Source: Linanthus parryae (taxonomy: Eukaryota; Streptophyta; Magnoliopsida; Ericales; Polemoniaceae). Taken from it: a DNA stretch of 64,000 nucleotides. Made by a program: the position numbers and the translations under genes. Each line of letters opens with the position of its first letter. The stretch's first letter is position 1. Of this stretch, positions 21,190 to 32,882 are shown in pieces. The stretch is taken from contig JALGPY010000002.1 in assembly GCA_023055425.1 (NCBI GenBank), positions 116,076,088-116,140,087 of the forward strand, read 5' to 3'. Below the pieces are notes generated by a model. That model saw nothing but the letters and a program-made list of their open reading frames with translations, did no database searches and was not told the DNA's origin.

Positions 21190-22015
21190 GGGAGTAGTCA
21201 CCGAATTCATAATTCATGGGTTGTCTTGTAATGGTGGGTTGCTGCCTTGTTGGTGCAATAAGGAGTTAAAATCTGGTGTGTGTCATGTTCAAGTAACATG
21301 TCATCTGTACTGTTTTCTTTTAGTAGGTCTGACTTTTGAGCAATTCTTAGGTGCTCATACTCTCCCTCCGTCGCGAGTTCAAGCGTCTCAAGTGAGAATC
21401 ATACTGTATGTTATCAAAAACTAACTTTTTTTTCCTCAAAAAAAAAAAAAAAAACTTATTTTTTGACTTTACTCCTTCTATACTCCTTTTAAATTGTTAT
21501 TTTTGATGAACAAACGATGTATTCCTTATGGACCTTTTGGGCATGACTTCCCATTTTTAATGATATCTTTTTTCCTCACAAAAAAAAAATTGTTCATTTT
21601 TTACTTTTCAAAGAAAGCACTCCTATGACATATTAAAAGAATGAATATTTTTTCTCAAAAAAAGAATGAATATTTTAATAAATTTAACAAGTTAAAAGTA
21701 CATTCTTAATCTCCGCAAAAACTCTATATGGCAAATGATTGGTCCTTTCATTAATTCGACTTTCCATTACCAACGGATGCTATTCGGTGTATTAAAGACC
21801 AGTGTAATCAGACTTATCTATTAGTTCCTTCTTTTATCGCCTGGCAATAACTTTCCTGTTTCACTTTGTGGGAAATCTGGCTTGCCTGTATGCAGTAATT
21901 TTTCAAGACCAACTTTTTCTTACTCATATTATTATCAATAACATATATCATAAAACAACAACTTTCGTTTTATTTACCGCTTCCATGCCCAAGTCTAAAT
22001 CAACCTCTATGATTT
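21190..22015. other. intergenic spacer, no gene seen
   Basis: Upstream region of the methylesterase gene plus AT-rich DNA with A runs near 21438-21455 and 21580-21590. No open frame with recognisable motif. Confidence 0.5.
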
Positions 22016-22017
22016 TA

Positions 22018-22692
22018 ATTTACTGGACAAAACTGACAAATCCTCGTTATAAATTGAACACGACTGGCTCTTTTGATCCCATCACAGTTAACGCGGGTTA
22101 GGGGGTGTTTTGAGAAATTCTTATGGTCACTGTGTCATGGGCTACTGTGGGAGTCTCTCGAACTGTTCGGCTCTACTTACTGAATTGCATGCCCTTCGAT
22201 ATGGTCATTGTATTACTCATAGTCACAATTTTTGGATTTTGGATGTGGAGTTTGATTCATACGGTTGCCACCCTTCTTCATACTAACAATACTGCTCCAT
22301 CTTATATGACTATTGTGTTGGATTGTAGGCACCTTCTCGCTTTGCATCCTCAATGGCAGGTCAGTCCCATTTTTCGTAAGGCGAATGGTGTGGCAGATTT
22401 CCTGGCTGACGGGGGAGCACGTTAACCAATTTTTTTTGTCTCGCTCCATGATCCGCCGACTACTCTTTTGCCGCTTCTAGAGGGTGATCGAAATGAAAGA
22501 TCGACTCCTCGATGTATCAACGGGACCCTTCTTTGTAGTTTGGCCGTCATGTTGTGTTTTGTTATCTACTATGTTGCTTTACCTGTGTCCGTATATATGG
22601 CCTTTGTGGACGAAATTTAATGTCCGGTCTGCTTCATGAGGGTACTCTGTGTTTTTAGATAATATAAGTGTGTGTGTTTGAAAAAAAAAAAA
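22018..22692 (+). mobile_element. LINE 3' end with RNase H remnant and poly(A)
   Basis: Reading shifts between frames but the plant-LINE RNase H pattern is clear: RYKLNTTGSF (the normal DGS is TGS, so the first catalytic Asp is lost), GGVLRNSYGHCVMGY, LLTELHALRYG (Glu), then in another frame FRKANGVADFLADGG near the domain end at 22420. A 3' UTR of about 260 bp follows and ends in a run of 12 A at 22681-22692. The element is severely 5'-truncated; the left edge is approximate. Confidence 0.75.
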
Positions 22693-22945
22693 GATCCTAG
22701 CTAGCTAGCTAGTCCTAAAAAACTCTACATATATGCTCGAAATGGAACAAATGTGGTATGTTAAAGGGTAAATGACCGAAACCACCCCTGAAGTACGACA
22801 TATTACGAACTTAGTATCTTGTGGTTTGGATGGTTTCGACAATACCTTGGAACACCCTTCTAATTAACGGCGACTAACGGAAAATGGAAAAGTCTATTTC
22901 ATCTTTTATGTTCAACAAAAGTTACAGCCCTTTTTTAAACATATA

Positions 22946-23110
22946 TAGAACAAAGAGAAACAATAAAAAAATAACAGAAAATAAATATTTATCTTTCAGT
23001 TAGGGGTTACTTAACGTAAGAGCAATCGATAGAACAAAAAGAAACAATAAAAAAAATAACGGAAAAGATTTATCTTTCAGTTAGGGTTTACCTAACGTAA
23101 GAGCAATCGA
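22946..23110. repeat. tandem duplication, two units of 84 and 81 bp
   Basis: Units 22946-23029 and 23030-23110 both run from TAGAACAAA through CAATAAAAAA and TTTATCTTTCAGTTAGGG to CGTAAGAGCAATCGA. They are adjacent and about 90 % similar. Confidence 0.85.
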
Positions 23111-23399
23111 GAAGCTACAGGTCTCCACACCAACACGAGAACACAAAAAATAAACATGACACAACTTTGATTTTCTGATTGATGATTAAAATTACTGACT
23201 ACAACTCTTTAAATAGAAAAAGACTAAACCCTAACCTAGACGGTTTGAGCTTACCGTCCGGGAAAGAACCAACAAGAAATCCCGGTCTACGACTACGTCG
23301 TAATTAAATTAATAAAATGTACTAACATACTACTATTTAGTGATGTAACTGATCTTGAGATACTTTGGTGGGGGACGATTCGGACCGATGATACGTATC

Positions 23400-24290
23400 T
23401 GTATCAAATCCTCCCTGGTTGACTATAGCCTTGTCCTCAAGGCAAAAGAAGGATCGATGATAACCCGATGCCGCTTTCGTCAATCACTGCAAGACCACAC
23501 GAGAGTCACCATGGTGTAATTCCATCGTCATCATGGCATAATATGTGCCCACCCATCCGAGATGTTGGAGTCATTCCACCCCGAGAACAACTTGCGAGCC
23601 ATGGAACTCCAAAATGAACAATTCAACTGAAAAATTTGTGCCACTGAAGGAAAAGGTCATTTATCCCACAAGTGGTATCGCAGTGGAGACATTCCCCATT
23701 ACCCACACAAACTTTGAAAGGAGTTGTCGCTATAAGCGGTAGTTGCAATTGTCCTGCCAACTCAGGATGAATGAAATTATGTGTCGACCCGTTATCAATA
23801 CGGACACATAGTGGCCTGCTAGTGTACCCAGTAGTCGTAAGACGCTGAATTGATCACCGCTGACCATGTTATAAAGACTCAAAGCATCAGCGGCAATGAC
23901 GAGCTCATCTGGCTGTGTTTGATCTGCTTTGTCGCAACCCACAAGGAGAAACTTGCCCTCGCACTTGTGACCGCATAAGTACTTCTGATGGTAGTTGTAA
24001 CGCAATCCATGTCTCTGTCATTCCTATTGCTCATCAATAGTTAGCCTCTTGATTGGTGGGGTGGATGCAACCAGTGGAGCTTTAAACCGAACCGACATGT
24101 CAGTGCTAGTAGTGGCTGGATATGACATGTCCTGCGGTTGCCCAAATTTTTGATAAGTATCTAAAGCGGACACATTGTCGGTTAATGATGCCTCCAATTC
24201 CCGTGCGAGAGAAAAAGCATTCGCAAGTGGCGTCGGGTTAGAAAACACGAGCTCGTGTCCCGGCGGTTGTTTAAGACCGGAGGCAAACAT
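23400..24290 (-). pseudogene. Ty3/gypsy gag-protease fragment
   Basis: On the minus strand: gag C-terminus (MFASGLKQPPGHELVF, LANAFSLARELE, PPIKRLTIDE), a ruined zinc knuckle (GLRYNYHQKYLCGHKC, where the first two Cys are Arg and Tyr), then a protease-like region (LRLLGTLAGHYVSVLITG, where the catalytic Asp position reads Thr) and LPLIATTPFKVCVGNGECLH. Several stops separate the blocks. RT, integrase and LTRs are not present nearby. An old, isolated fragment. Confidence 0.75.
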
Positions 24291-24299
24291 CGAATCAAT

Positions 24300-25070
24300 T
24301 GCGTGTCTGGTGTGGGTCCAAAATTATTCAGCAACTTTTAAAATTTGGCTTGGTGTACACGAGGGGCGGATCTGGGCAATTCGCCTGTGTTCATGCAAGC
24401 AAAGAACAAAACAAACAACACCTGGTTAACCTGTTTGGGGACCGGAGATGATAGCCGGTTTGGGGAAAGATAAATGAAACGTATGTTAGTCATATGTGAA
24501 ACAGTGATGGCTAAGCTGAGTGTTTTAGCCGCTGTAGCTGTTTTTCGATGGTTGTTCTTCTCTGTTCGTGATGAATGGGACATATCCTTTTTATAAAAGC
24601 CATTAAACGGATGCGGGTGAGCACACACGATGGTAATGGAACCCATGTGGCCCCTAACGTCCACCTAATTGAACGGCCCGCGCCCCGTTTATGTGGGGAT
24701 CGTAGTCAGAAATAATGTGGACGTGACAGTCCGTTCGAGGGTCTCTGGATAACATACAAGGGTCGCATGCAAAATTGGCACCTCGCACGCGACATACCTT
24801 ACTCTAGCTTCCAAGCCACTGGCACCCCCTAGTCCCGTAAGCATAAGGCACATATGCAAAAGACCCTACCTCGCAGTTCTTCGCATACGCGTAGGCAAAG
24901 GATCGACTTCAGTGCTATGTGGAGCACAATGTTTGCACACGTGTCCCTTATCTCAGGTGCCACGTGGTGTAGGGTTTTAGTGCAGGTTACGAAAAAAATT
25001 ATTCTGCTCAAAACCCTCCACGAATCGCTGATGAAGCATCATAACATGATGAAGTAGAAAAGGTTACCTC
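24300..25070. other. no feature seen
   Basis: Short frames only, no motif. It may be more of the decayed gypsy element upstream of its gag. Confidence 0.45.
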
Positions 25071-25079
25071 AGTCATCAT

Positions 25080-26330
25080 GACTGGGACGATCACTTCGCG
25101 TAGAAATAGTGTCCACGTCTCTGCAGAAGTCCACACCCTAGGATCTCCAACTGGAACTTCCTATAATATTTGTTCTAGCAGTGTAGATGAAGGAGGAATC
25201 GTCAAAGCAGCTTGATCCAATCAATCTTGAAGCAACAATGGAGGAAGAGGAAGAGGTGGTCGTGCCCTTCTCTGGCCGTAGGGTCTAGGGTTGGTTCGGT
25301 CTCATTGGTTTTTCTCATCCTTGCTCTAATTTTCATCATTATGAAATTAGGGATGGGCTCATTCTTTTATAATTAATAACTCTTTATTAATTATAAAACT
25401 GCCCCACTACTAAGTAGATCCAACAATTTGGATTAACTTTCTTTTCGGTCCAGTTTGCTATTTAGTCCAACTAAATATGCATGTTGTTACACTTTGATCC
25501 TTGATTCCTTTAAATGTTAATTAGTCCAAGTAATTAACATCTACAGTCTAATCCTTTTGGTGTGTGACCCTACAGGTTCTTACTACGTTGGTAGTAACAA
25601 TTACAAACATTGAGCGGTGTCTTGCAACACATCAATCCTACCCAACTAATAGGAATAGTCAGTGATATGAGAAACCTCTGTGAATGATGTTACCGTGTTG
25701 TATAATCCATTTGTCTCATCTATCCGGATTGGACACAAGACATGGAGTGTCACACTTGTATATCAAATCCATAGTTTCACGATTTGTGAATAGACTTAGA
25801 TAAACAAATAACACCAATATCTATATTGATTTATGTGAGCATGGCCATGCATTTCCCTAAGTCTATCTCATCGAGTGGACGTGGATATTTACTCCTGTTA
25901 TGTGGGAGGGACAAATCCTATCTACATCACTACCATCTCTCAGCTTGCTTCATATCATGTCCGATTACCGTCTTTATAGTTACCAAGTTACGGTGTAACG
26001 TTCAAAAAATGATAATTTACAACTAGAGTATGTAATGACTTCAAGTCGAAGGATCACAACACCATTGTCACTATGATAAGCGCTTGTGACATTCACATAA
26101 CTTCCACGTAGCCTTCTCATGGCAGGTCAATCCTGTACGCCATTACTCCTAACACGTACCCATGTGTTAGACTTGATATCTCCATATCAATCTACCCACA
26201 TACTAGTCTCGATGCAATACAATCGTTCTAATTAACTGCAGTACTCGACTAGGGATATTTAAGAATATAACATTTATGTAACACCACCAAATTTTCATTA
26301 TTGTAATTCTCGGGCGTGTCCTTCTCATGA
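25080..26330 (-). repeat. old LTR remnant related to the LTR of the copia element at 38205
   Basis: Read on the minus strand, the order of recognisable blocks matches that LTR: TACTAGTC near the start, TCCATATCAATC and ACACGTACCCATGTGTTAGA (reverse of the CTAACACATGGGTACGTGTT block), ATCCGGATTGGACACAAGAC, GACAAATCCTATCTACATCA, then GTCCACACCCTAGGATCTCC near the end. Divergence is high. The length of about 1.25 kb is close to the 1.4 kb of the young LTR. No coding region is attached, so solo LTR or fragment. Confidence 0.6.
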
Positions 26331-26473
26331 AGAATTACCCACCATGATCAGGAGAAAGGATCTTTACTCCGGATTCACAAAAAATACTTTATACATAAAA
26401 TAGTTCACAAGCGTTGTTCAAAGTTATGACAAACCATTATATTATGAAGGGGTGTAAAGTAGGTAAAAATACA

Positions 26474-27685
26474 TGATCAATACTCTAAGGGGGGAGGGGG
26501 TTGAATAGAGTATGCAGACTTTTGCTAAAATTTGCAAGAATAGTGCTTTCAAAAGATTTATAAATAGATCCAAGGCCTTGAAATGAGTTTCAAGACCCTG
26601 GAATGAAAACAGTTATAGTAAGAAAAGAATAACTCTATTTCAAGGCCTTGAAATGAGTTTTAAACCCTTGAAATAAAACTGTTTTGAATGCTGCAAAAGT
26701 TCTAAGTATGCAACTGAAAAGTAAATGCAAGGGACACAAGATATATAGAGTTCAGTCCACTTAGACCTACGTCTCTACCTCATGGATCTTCTCCCTACAT
26801 GATTTTCAATAAAATTCTTATTAATCCACAGCCAAGTCCTAGATCTCAAGCACAGAGAGATACCTTACTCTGTTAGTGCTTGTAGTTCTCACTAACCTAT
26901 CTAGTACCTGCTCTAGCTATCTGATTAACTAAGAATGCTCTATTTTTCACCTTGAACAATCCTTGAGAATGAGAACTAGAAGTATTATCAAAATGATATA
27001 CAAATGATGTTCAGAAAAGAAGAACACAAAAAATGAAACTGCAGTGAGTGTGATGTGTTCTTCTGATGCTTGGATTGAGAGATGAATCAGCTTCTTTGTT
27101 GCTTTTCAATCCTTTAATGTTTCTAGTGTCTATGTGAATTGATCTGTGTTGTTTTATTCAAATTTCTTCACAATTCTCCTTTTAAACACCCACTTTGAAT
27201 TGAAGATCTTCAGAATCTTCTCAACAAAATTTCCTGAAAATTTGCTTGAAATCTTGACTCTTCTAATTGCTTCTTCCAACGGCTAGTAGTTGAGTATCTT
27301 TAGGGATATCGATTTGATCTTGTGGGAAGTATGTTGGGATGCTCTTAAACACAACAGATTGATCACAAAATCAAATCATTAAGCAATTACCATATCTGCA
27401 AAACATAGGTTAGGAAACAGATTCTTATAAAATAGGAAATACAATATCCCTGCAAAACTTACTCAAAAATGTGATATTAGATAGTGTAAAATGTGTAAAA
27501 ATATTTTGTATTTCATCATCAAGTATCAACTAATCATGCACATGGGTGTAAGAGTTGAATCAAGTAAAGAAACTCCCCCTAAGTTCATGCATATAATGCT
27601 CAGTCAGTTTCAAGGCTTTGAATGTTGTTTCAAGGCCTTGAAATAGACAAGCTATTTCAAGTCTTGAACCTGCATTGAACTTAAA
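26474..27685 (-). repeat. probable 3' LTR of the Sirevirus-like fragment
   Basis: The end is placed at TTGATCA (26474) after the TATTCAACCCCCTCCCC block often seen at Sirevirus LTR ends. The start is not fixed: it should directly follow one of the polypurine tracts at 27570-27700. The palindrome CAAGGCCTTG occurs at 26571, 26641 and 27631. Confidence 0.5.
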
Positions 27686-28042
27686 ATCTCCCCCTTGATG
27701 AAAGACAAAACCACAATCTGTTTGATACTGTAATTCTGCAAAAAAATACTCATTAGCACATAGCAGAATAAATCATGACATATAATGTCTAACACATAAT
27801 GTCCAAAAGATCCAACTTATTAAACCAACTGAAAACATCAAATAACAGCACAGTTTCAGATAATCCTACTGACCAGAACCATGTCTCTAAAAAGTAAACA
27901 TATACCCTAAATTTTCTCCCCCTTTTTGACTTTCATCAAAAAAGAATGAGAAAAATGTTGGATCAAAGTTTTTGGAAAGATTTTTAAAAGATTGTTTTAA
28001 ATACAGAACTTTCAAGACTTCGAAAGGGATTTCAAGGCCTTG
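26571..28042. repeat. dispersed palindrome CAAGGCCTTG, copies in the env/LTR fragment
   Basis: CAAGGCCTTG at 26571-26580, 26641-26650, 27631-27640 and 28033-28042, mostly within TTTCAAGGCCTTGAAA, with a one-base variant CAAGGCTTTG at 27611-27620. Copies in the gag-pol fragment are at 61023 (CAAAGCCTTG), 62843 (CAAGGCTTTG) and 62864-62873 (perfect). Confidence 0.85.
27570..27930 (-). promoter_or_regulatory. three polypurine tracts (retroviral plus-strand primers)
   Basis: On the minus strand: GTCAAAAAGGGGGAGA (27915-27930), CATCAAGGGGGAGAT (27686-27700) and CTTAGGGGGAGTTT (27570-27583). Reverse transcription primes the plus strand at such sites; several in a row are a known Sirevirus trait. 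Confidence 0.65.
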
Positions 28043-28069
28043 AAAAGGAGAAGAAAGAGTAGGCAAGAG

Positions 28070-29870
28070 TTAAGGGGTAGGGTCTTCATCTCCTTGCTGC
28101 TCTGCATCTTCTTCTTGACTATTTCCCTCATCATCCTCTTCCTCTTCCTGTTGAGCCACATCATCACCAACTTCACCTTCACCTTCAAATAAGTCAGCAG
28201 CAGTCACAATCTCTTGAGCAATGGGCTTCTTTGATATCTTCTTCTTGAGATCTATAAGAAGTGCTTCTAAGTCTGGACTGTCTTCCTCTTGATCTTCATC
28301 CACTTGTTCAAAAACCACCTCATTTTCTTTATCCTTTACCTGAGCAGCCCCATCCGGAGTTGAATGTTCACTGGGAATATCCTTTGCTGAGTTAGCCGTT
28401 TCTGTACTCTTTCCAGCTTGAGACACTTCTTTAGCCACATCAAACAATGTCATGCTTCTGAACATGTTTTCAACCTTGTACTTCACATGTCTAAGATCAG
28501 TGTCAAACCCATGTTGATTCTCCTTTACTTCATCAATGTCAATCTGAAGTTCTTTCAGCATCTAGAGAGTCAAGGGGTTATCTTGAGGCTGAGATGTTTG
28601 GCTTGAAGTAGGGGTCAAGGTCTTGGGTTTGAGAAATTTCTTGGAGCCCAACTCTTCTTCTGTCAAGTCTGAGTATAGCTTCCAAACCTTAGCATTTCTT
28701 TGCACCACCCCAATATTCTCAAATGCCTTCTCATTAAGCATACCAAACCCAGTAGTGATAGTCTCATCCCTATCAGTTGGAATTTCAAAGTGTTGAAAGA
28801 ATAAGGTGAGCAAATTGGCATATGGCAAATGGTGTTATTTCTGGTTGATTTGGCTGTATAGCATGTGTTCCATCACAAGATTTGGAAGATCACTTTCATA
28901 ACCATGCATAACCAAATACATTAAGTGCAACTCCATATCAGTGACCAGTTCCTTTGAATATTCCCTTGGTACCGCACATCTCATCAAGATAGTGAACAAA
29001 ACCTTTGCTTCAACAATTAGCACATAGTGTGTTAACTTCTTAGATTAGGTAAGGGTATTGGGTAGAAAGAACTCTTCTTTTTCTTGTTTCAGGGATTCAC
29101 TCTTAGGAGAGTAGTTACTGGTATCATACCTCTTAGGACAACCTATAACATTGGAAAACTCAGAGTGATCTAATTCCATGTCAATACCAACAACCTTGGT
29201 CTGAATCACCATATTTGCAGTTTTTCTGAGTTGTTTCATGTTTAGGTAAAAGAATCTGGTGAGTCTAGGGTAGGCTAACTCTGGAGGATTTAGAATAAAC
29301 CAAAGAGAACTATTCTTAAATATTTTGATACACTCCAAATTCATACCATGTAACATAGGAATACTGATCATACTAAAAAATGCAACTGATCTAGAAGCAA
29401 ATCTCTCTAGCCATTAACCTCTAGCCACATGAGTAATGAACCATGTACTATCAAGGATTGATTTCTTACCAGTGGATTTCTTCTCATCTGAATAGATCTG
29501 TAGTGCCTTTTCAATGTTCTCATCTGGTTCATCCTCTGGTTCATCGTCTGTAACATTTTCTTCTCCTTTTCCCTTGTCTGCTTTGTCAACCTTCTTCTTT
29601 GTCTTCTTAGGGCTACCAATCTGGATTCCCTTACGTTTTTCTGGTGCAGACTCCACTGCCTTCTTCTTATTCTTGTTGGACACTGGTGTCTCATTCTTGT
29701 TGGCCTTCTTCTTGGGATGAGGAGGTGTTATGTCTTCTGCAGTAGAGGTCTGTGAACTGGAATCCCCACTAATGGTTTGAACCTCTTCTACAATGATATT
29801 TTTTTTCTTCTATGTTGCAGCCTTTGACCACTAGCCATCTTGATTCTTTCAGAGGCTCTTCTAGTTCTCA
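28070..29870 (-). pseudogene. env-like / plant-transposon-protein ORF of Sirevirus type
   Basis: The ORF is broken into blocks at 29414-29870, 29045-29371, 28835-29023, 28562-28828 and 28070-28561, each ended by a stop. It begins with a basic, Lys-rich segment (NKNKKKAVESAPEKRKG), continues with a globular region (FLDSTWFITHVARG-like wording, then MISIPMLHGMNLECIKIF, LELIDMELDHSEF-like text) and ends in a heptad and acidic tail (QEEDSPDLEALLIDLKKKIS, EEEEDDEGNSQEEDAEQQGD). This composition is known for the third ORF of plant Sireviruses. Whether such proteins act as envelope proteins is unproven. Not a host gene in my reading, because the PPT/LTR follow directly. Confidence 0.65.
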
Positions 29871-30087
29871 TTAGGGTTTTGGGAGAAGAAGAGAGAGGTA
29901 GGTGTATATGGTGCTTTTCAGACAGACAGATCACAGCCACGTGGCAGCCATCCAGCACACCTAGCTGTGCTCCATACACACCGGATAACTACCTATGCTT
30001 ATCCACGAGGGGGATGCGAGACAGGGCCCTCGCGTAACAACACGGGACTTGTGGGGACTTAGTGGTTTGGAGGCTAGGGTAAGGCCC

Positions 30088-30122
30088 GTCGCGCGCGTGG
30101 GACCACCAAGCTCGCGCGCGAC
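30088..30122. repeat. GC-only 10-bp inverted repeat in the Tat LTR
   Basis: GTCGCGCGCG, a 15-nt loop, then CGCGCGCGAC. Eight CpG steps, unusual in this AT-rich, methylation-decayed region. Confidence 0.8.
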
Positions 30123-30312
30123 CCTTTGTAACTGCTTTGATGGACTTAATGGCCACGTCCCATAAACCCGGCTTGACCTCATAACGTTCTCCGGTATGTA
30201 GGATCAGGTGCCTAACGGTTCCTATATACACGGTCGAACGTGCCGTTACAGGGGCTACCATTAAGCCACCATTTATGGTGCATTAATCCCCTCACAACGG
30301 ACACTTCCCCAC

Positions 30313-30320
30313 TATATATA
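30313..30320 (+). promoter_or_regulatory. TATA box of the Tat LTR
   Basis: CACTATATATAGG, about 30 bp upstream of a plausible start near 30345 and 260 bp before gag. Confidence 0.6.
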
Positions 30321-30513
30321 GGACCGTTAGCCCTCCTTTGCGACATACTAGCTCTTCTGGAATGACTGAAGACTTTGCTATTAAGCTGTCTCTCTCTCTC
30401 ACAGTTGCCACTTCTTACCCTCTCCCAACACACACCCTACATCTCTCTGTGTTTCTATTATCTACTTTAGGTGCACACTTGGATCTCTCTGAAGGATTTC
30501 CTTGCGCACAATT

Positions 30514-30530
30514 TGGTGAACCCGGTGTGA
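30514..30530 (+). promoter_or_regulatory. possible primer-binding site
   Basis: TGGTGAACCCGGTGTGA directly after the presumed LTR end has the TGG start expected of a site complementary to a tRNA CCA end. The tRNA was not identified. Confidence 0.4.
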
Positions 30531-30573
30531 ACCCACCCACTTTCAGAGCTCCAATTCTTTGAATCCTGCAAAA

Positions 30574-32013
30574 ATGTCTTCTGATGGAAACATTTGTGAC
30601 GGTGATCGGTCCCCTTCCAACGAGGAAACTTCAAGGGAAGAAGGACCGCTTAACACCATTTTTAATCCCAGTACCCGTGCTCAAACAGCTACTGGGAGTG
30701 GGCCTTCTCTAGAGGCACTCCAAGCCACAATCCAGAGTTAAACCCAGATTATGCAGGCTCAGTCTGCCCAGATCGCCCAAATCATGGCGATCCTGGGAAG
30801 ATTTGCCCAAAACACTGTTCCAAGGGATTCAGTCCTACCATTGACAGCCCAACTGCCTCCACCGGGGGCAGAAACTACATCCATAGTACATACATCCGTC
30901 GCCCAATCCTCTTCTCTCAATGGCCCTGTGCTCCAGGCGCCAGGGCCCCCATTGGGTTCGTCTTTAGTGACGGCAGGAAACCCTACCTTGTACACTGCAT
31001 TGCCTTTCCATGCAAGTTGAGCCTTGGGAAGCCATGCGCTCCCGCCTCCACCTCCTTATAATCCGAGCATGCCCTACATCCCGGGTTATGGGCGAGCATC
31101 ATCCTCGGCACGCGGAGAAAGCACGCCTGCCAGCGTGGCGCCCCTTGAACAGCCTGTACATAACATCATCGCGAACCATAACTTTGCAGACTCCGTCATC
31201 CCCACGGTTGACAAGGCGCCGCCCATTCCGCGAGACATATATTTGATGCCCAACCCCGCCGGTTACAAAGCACCCAAGTGGGAGAAATTTGACAAAGTCA
31301 GCGGGAATGTTTACGAACATGTGATGAGGTTCGTCGATCTGATGGGCCCACACAGGGTTGACACCAGGCTGCTTATGCGCAAATTCCCCAAGTCCCTAGG
31401 GACAGTCGCATATAAATGGTATATGACCATGGAAGTAGGATCTGTCAAGACCTGGGAAGACATGGTCAGGAAGTTCTACACCAAGTTCTTCCAAGTCGAG
31501 GATAAGGTCACCACCATTCACCTCTCTCGCATGTACCAGAGACACGGCGAAGAAGGGGTTGTTTTCATTAGAAAGTTCAGGGCCAGGTTCCTGAAATCCA
31601 TTGACGAGGTCTCGGAAGGCCGCCTGGTGGAGATATGCCTCCAAGGCATGCGCGACGAGTACAAAGTTATGTTAATCAATTTGAATATGTCTACTTTTTC
31701 AAAATTGATTGACTGCACCAGGAATGTTGAGCCGTTGGTGGAGAGAATGAAAAAGAAATACGCCAGTGAGCGTACACCGACAAGTCCCAGCTTTAAGGTG
31801 GGAAAGTTCAATTACAAGCGGACGCGAGACGCTAATGTACATGCGGTATCATCCCCCAACAAACAACAGTGGGCCGCGCCCCAGGAGGCACCACCCTTGC
31901 CTTGTTCAATTGAGGACGCAATAGATCTTTACAAAAGATGGCGCAAAGACGGGATCCTACCAGCACTGGAGCGTAAACCCTCATCAGATCAGCTGCGCGA
32001 TCCAAGGTGGTGA
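30574..32013 (+). pseudogene. gag of the Tat element
   Basis: Starts at ATG 30574 (MSSDGNICDGDRSPSNEE). The frame has stops at 30739-30741 and 31018-31020 and is then open to 32013. Pro-rich N-terminus, then a retrotransposon-gag domain with YKAPKWEKFDKVSGNVYEHV, GTVAYKWYMTME, WEDMVRKFYTKFF, EEGVVFIRKFRARFL and EICLQGMRDEY, typical of plant gypsy gag. It forms the particle shell. No zinc knuckle is seen before the stop; the frame shifts near 32013-32099. Confidence 0.85.
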
Positions 32014-32098
32014 GAATGCCACGGGCAGGTGCTGCACCCAACCAAGGAGTTCAAAAAGCTCAGATGGTTGGTAGACAGGAAAAACAAGGGAAGGCAAG

Positions 32099-32882
32099 TT
32101 GGTTGTTGATGAGCCAACCAAATATGTACGCAACAACCCTTTGTCGTCCCACACGAGGCAGGAGCCCGAAGGAAAGGAGATAGCCATGATCTCGATCACG
32201 GACCTTGAGGAGGTCGCGGATGCACAGGCCCCGGTGGTCGCGGAAATCCATGAGGACGAGGACTACGATGTCGACACAGAAGATTCGCGCGCTGAACGAA
32301 TGAAAAACTATGCCAAGTTCGTTAGGTTATTCGATGAGATGAATTTATCGAGCGGCTGCAGGAACGACATGATAAAGACGATCTTAAGAGTGGTCGAGGA
32401 CCATGGGGAAGAGCTTGTCATCTCCAATGGGAAATTTTTCAGGGCCGCGCGATCAAGCAGTTTGATCATGACGTTTGACAAGTCTGATAAGAGAACATAC
32501 ACGAATCATCAGAGGCCATTGTATGTGACGGATGTCATCAACGAAGTCGAGTTCAAAAGGGCCTTAGTTGATGGAGGGGATGCGGTAAATGTCAATCCCC
32601 TCAGCACTTTGGAGTTGGCGGGAATCCCCTGAGGCAAGATTTTTAAGAAGCCATCACCATTTACGGGCTTTGGAAGCGACTCCAGAATGACCCTAGGGTG
32701 GATTCGCTTGGGAATCCAAATTGGGCAGATCAAGTGTTCTGCCAAATTCCATGTCATCGTCGCCAACACCACCTACCACATGATTATCGGGCGAGTGTGG
32801 ATCCATCGCTTCGACGCCTTGCCTTCCACGTCCCATCAAGTAATGAAGGCCCTCTAGAAGGACAGAGTGGTCGCAATACCTG
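32099..32882 (+). pseudogene. aspartic protease region of the Tat element
   Basis: Begins after a frameshift relative to gag. The active-site strand reads RALVDGGDAVNVNPL, near the usual L-(V/I)-D-x-G-(S/A)-(S/A) pattern, with Asp and Gly retained. A TGA follows at 32630-32632; the frame resumes with FGSDSRMTLGWIRLGIQIG, FHVIVANTTYHMIIGRVWIH (the conserved ILGR block). It is cut at 32882 by the insertion of the long-LTR element and continues after 51600. Confidence 0.8.
32878..32882 (+). repeat. target-site duplication ACCTG (left copy)
   Basis: ACCTG here and at 51596-51600 flank the long-LTR element exactly. Joining the outer sequences across one copy restores continuous Tat pol sequence. 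Confidence 0.8.

Larger units (their letters stand above)
26474..29900 (-). mobile_element. Sirevirus-like copia fragment: env-like ORF, PPTs, 3' LTR
   Basis: On the minus strand the order is env-like ORF (about 29870-28070), a region with three GGGGGAG polypurine tracts (27930, 27700 and 27583), then an LTR ending near 26474. An extra ORF between pol and the 3' LTR and repeated polypurine tracts are hallmarks of Sireviruses. pol is absent here; gag-pol pieces of similar type lie at 60427-64000. Confidence 0.7.
29950..30510 (+). repeat. 5' LTR of the Tat element (start uncertain)
   Basis: Inferred from its position before the primer-binding-like site and gag. It contains a TATA box at 30313-30320 and ends near GCGCACA at 30510. 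With no 3' LTR to compare, the left edge cannot be set. Confidence 0.45.

Noticed and set aside
22086..22425. 100-codon open frame as a membrane protein
   Set aside because: The hydrophobic stretch comes from reading the LINE RNase H in the wrong frame; the true frame switches inside it.
28070..28561. Acidic coiled-coil protein as a possible host gene
   Set aside because: It is the tail of the env-like ORF, directly followed by Sirevirus PPTs and LTR.
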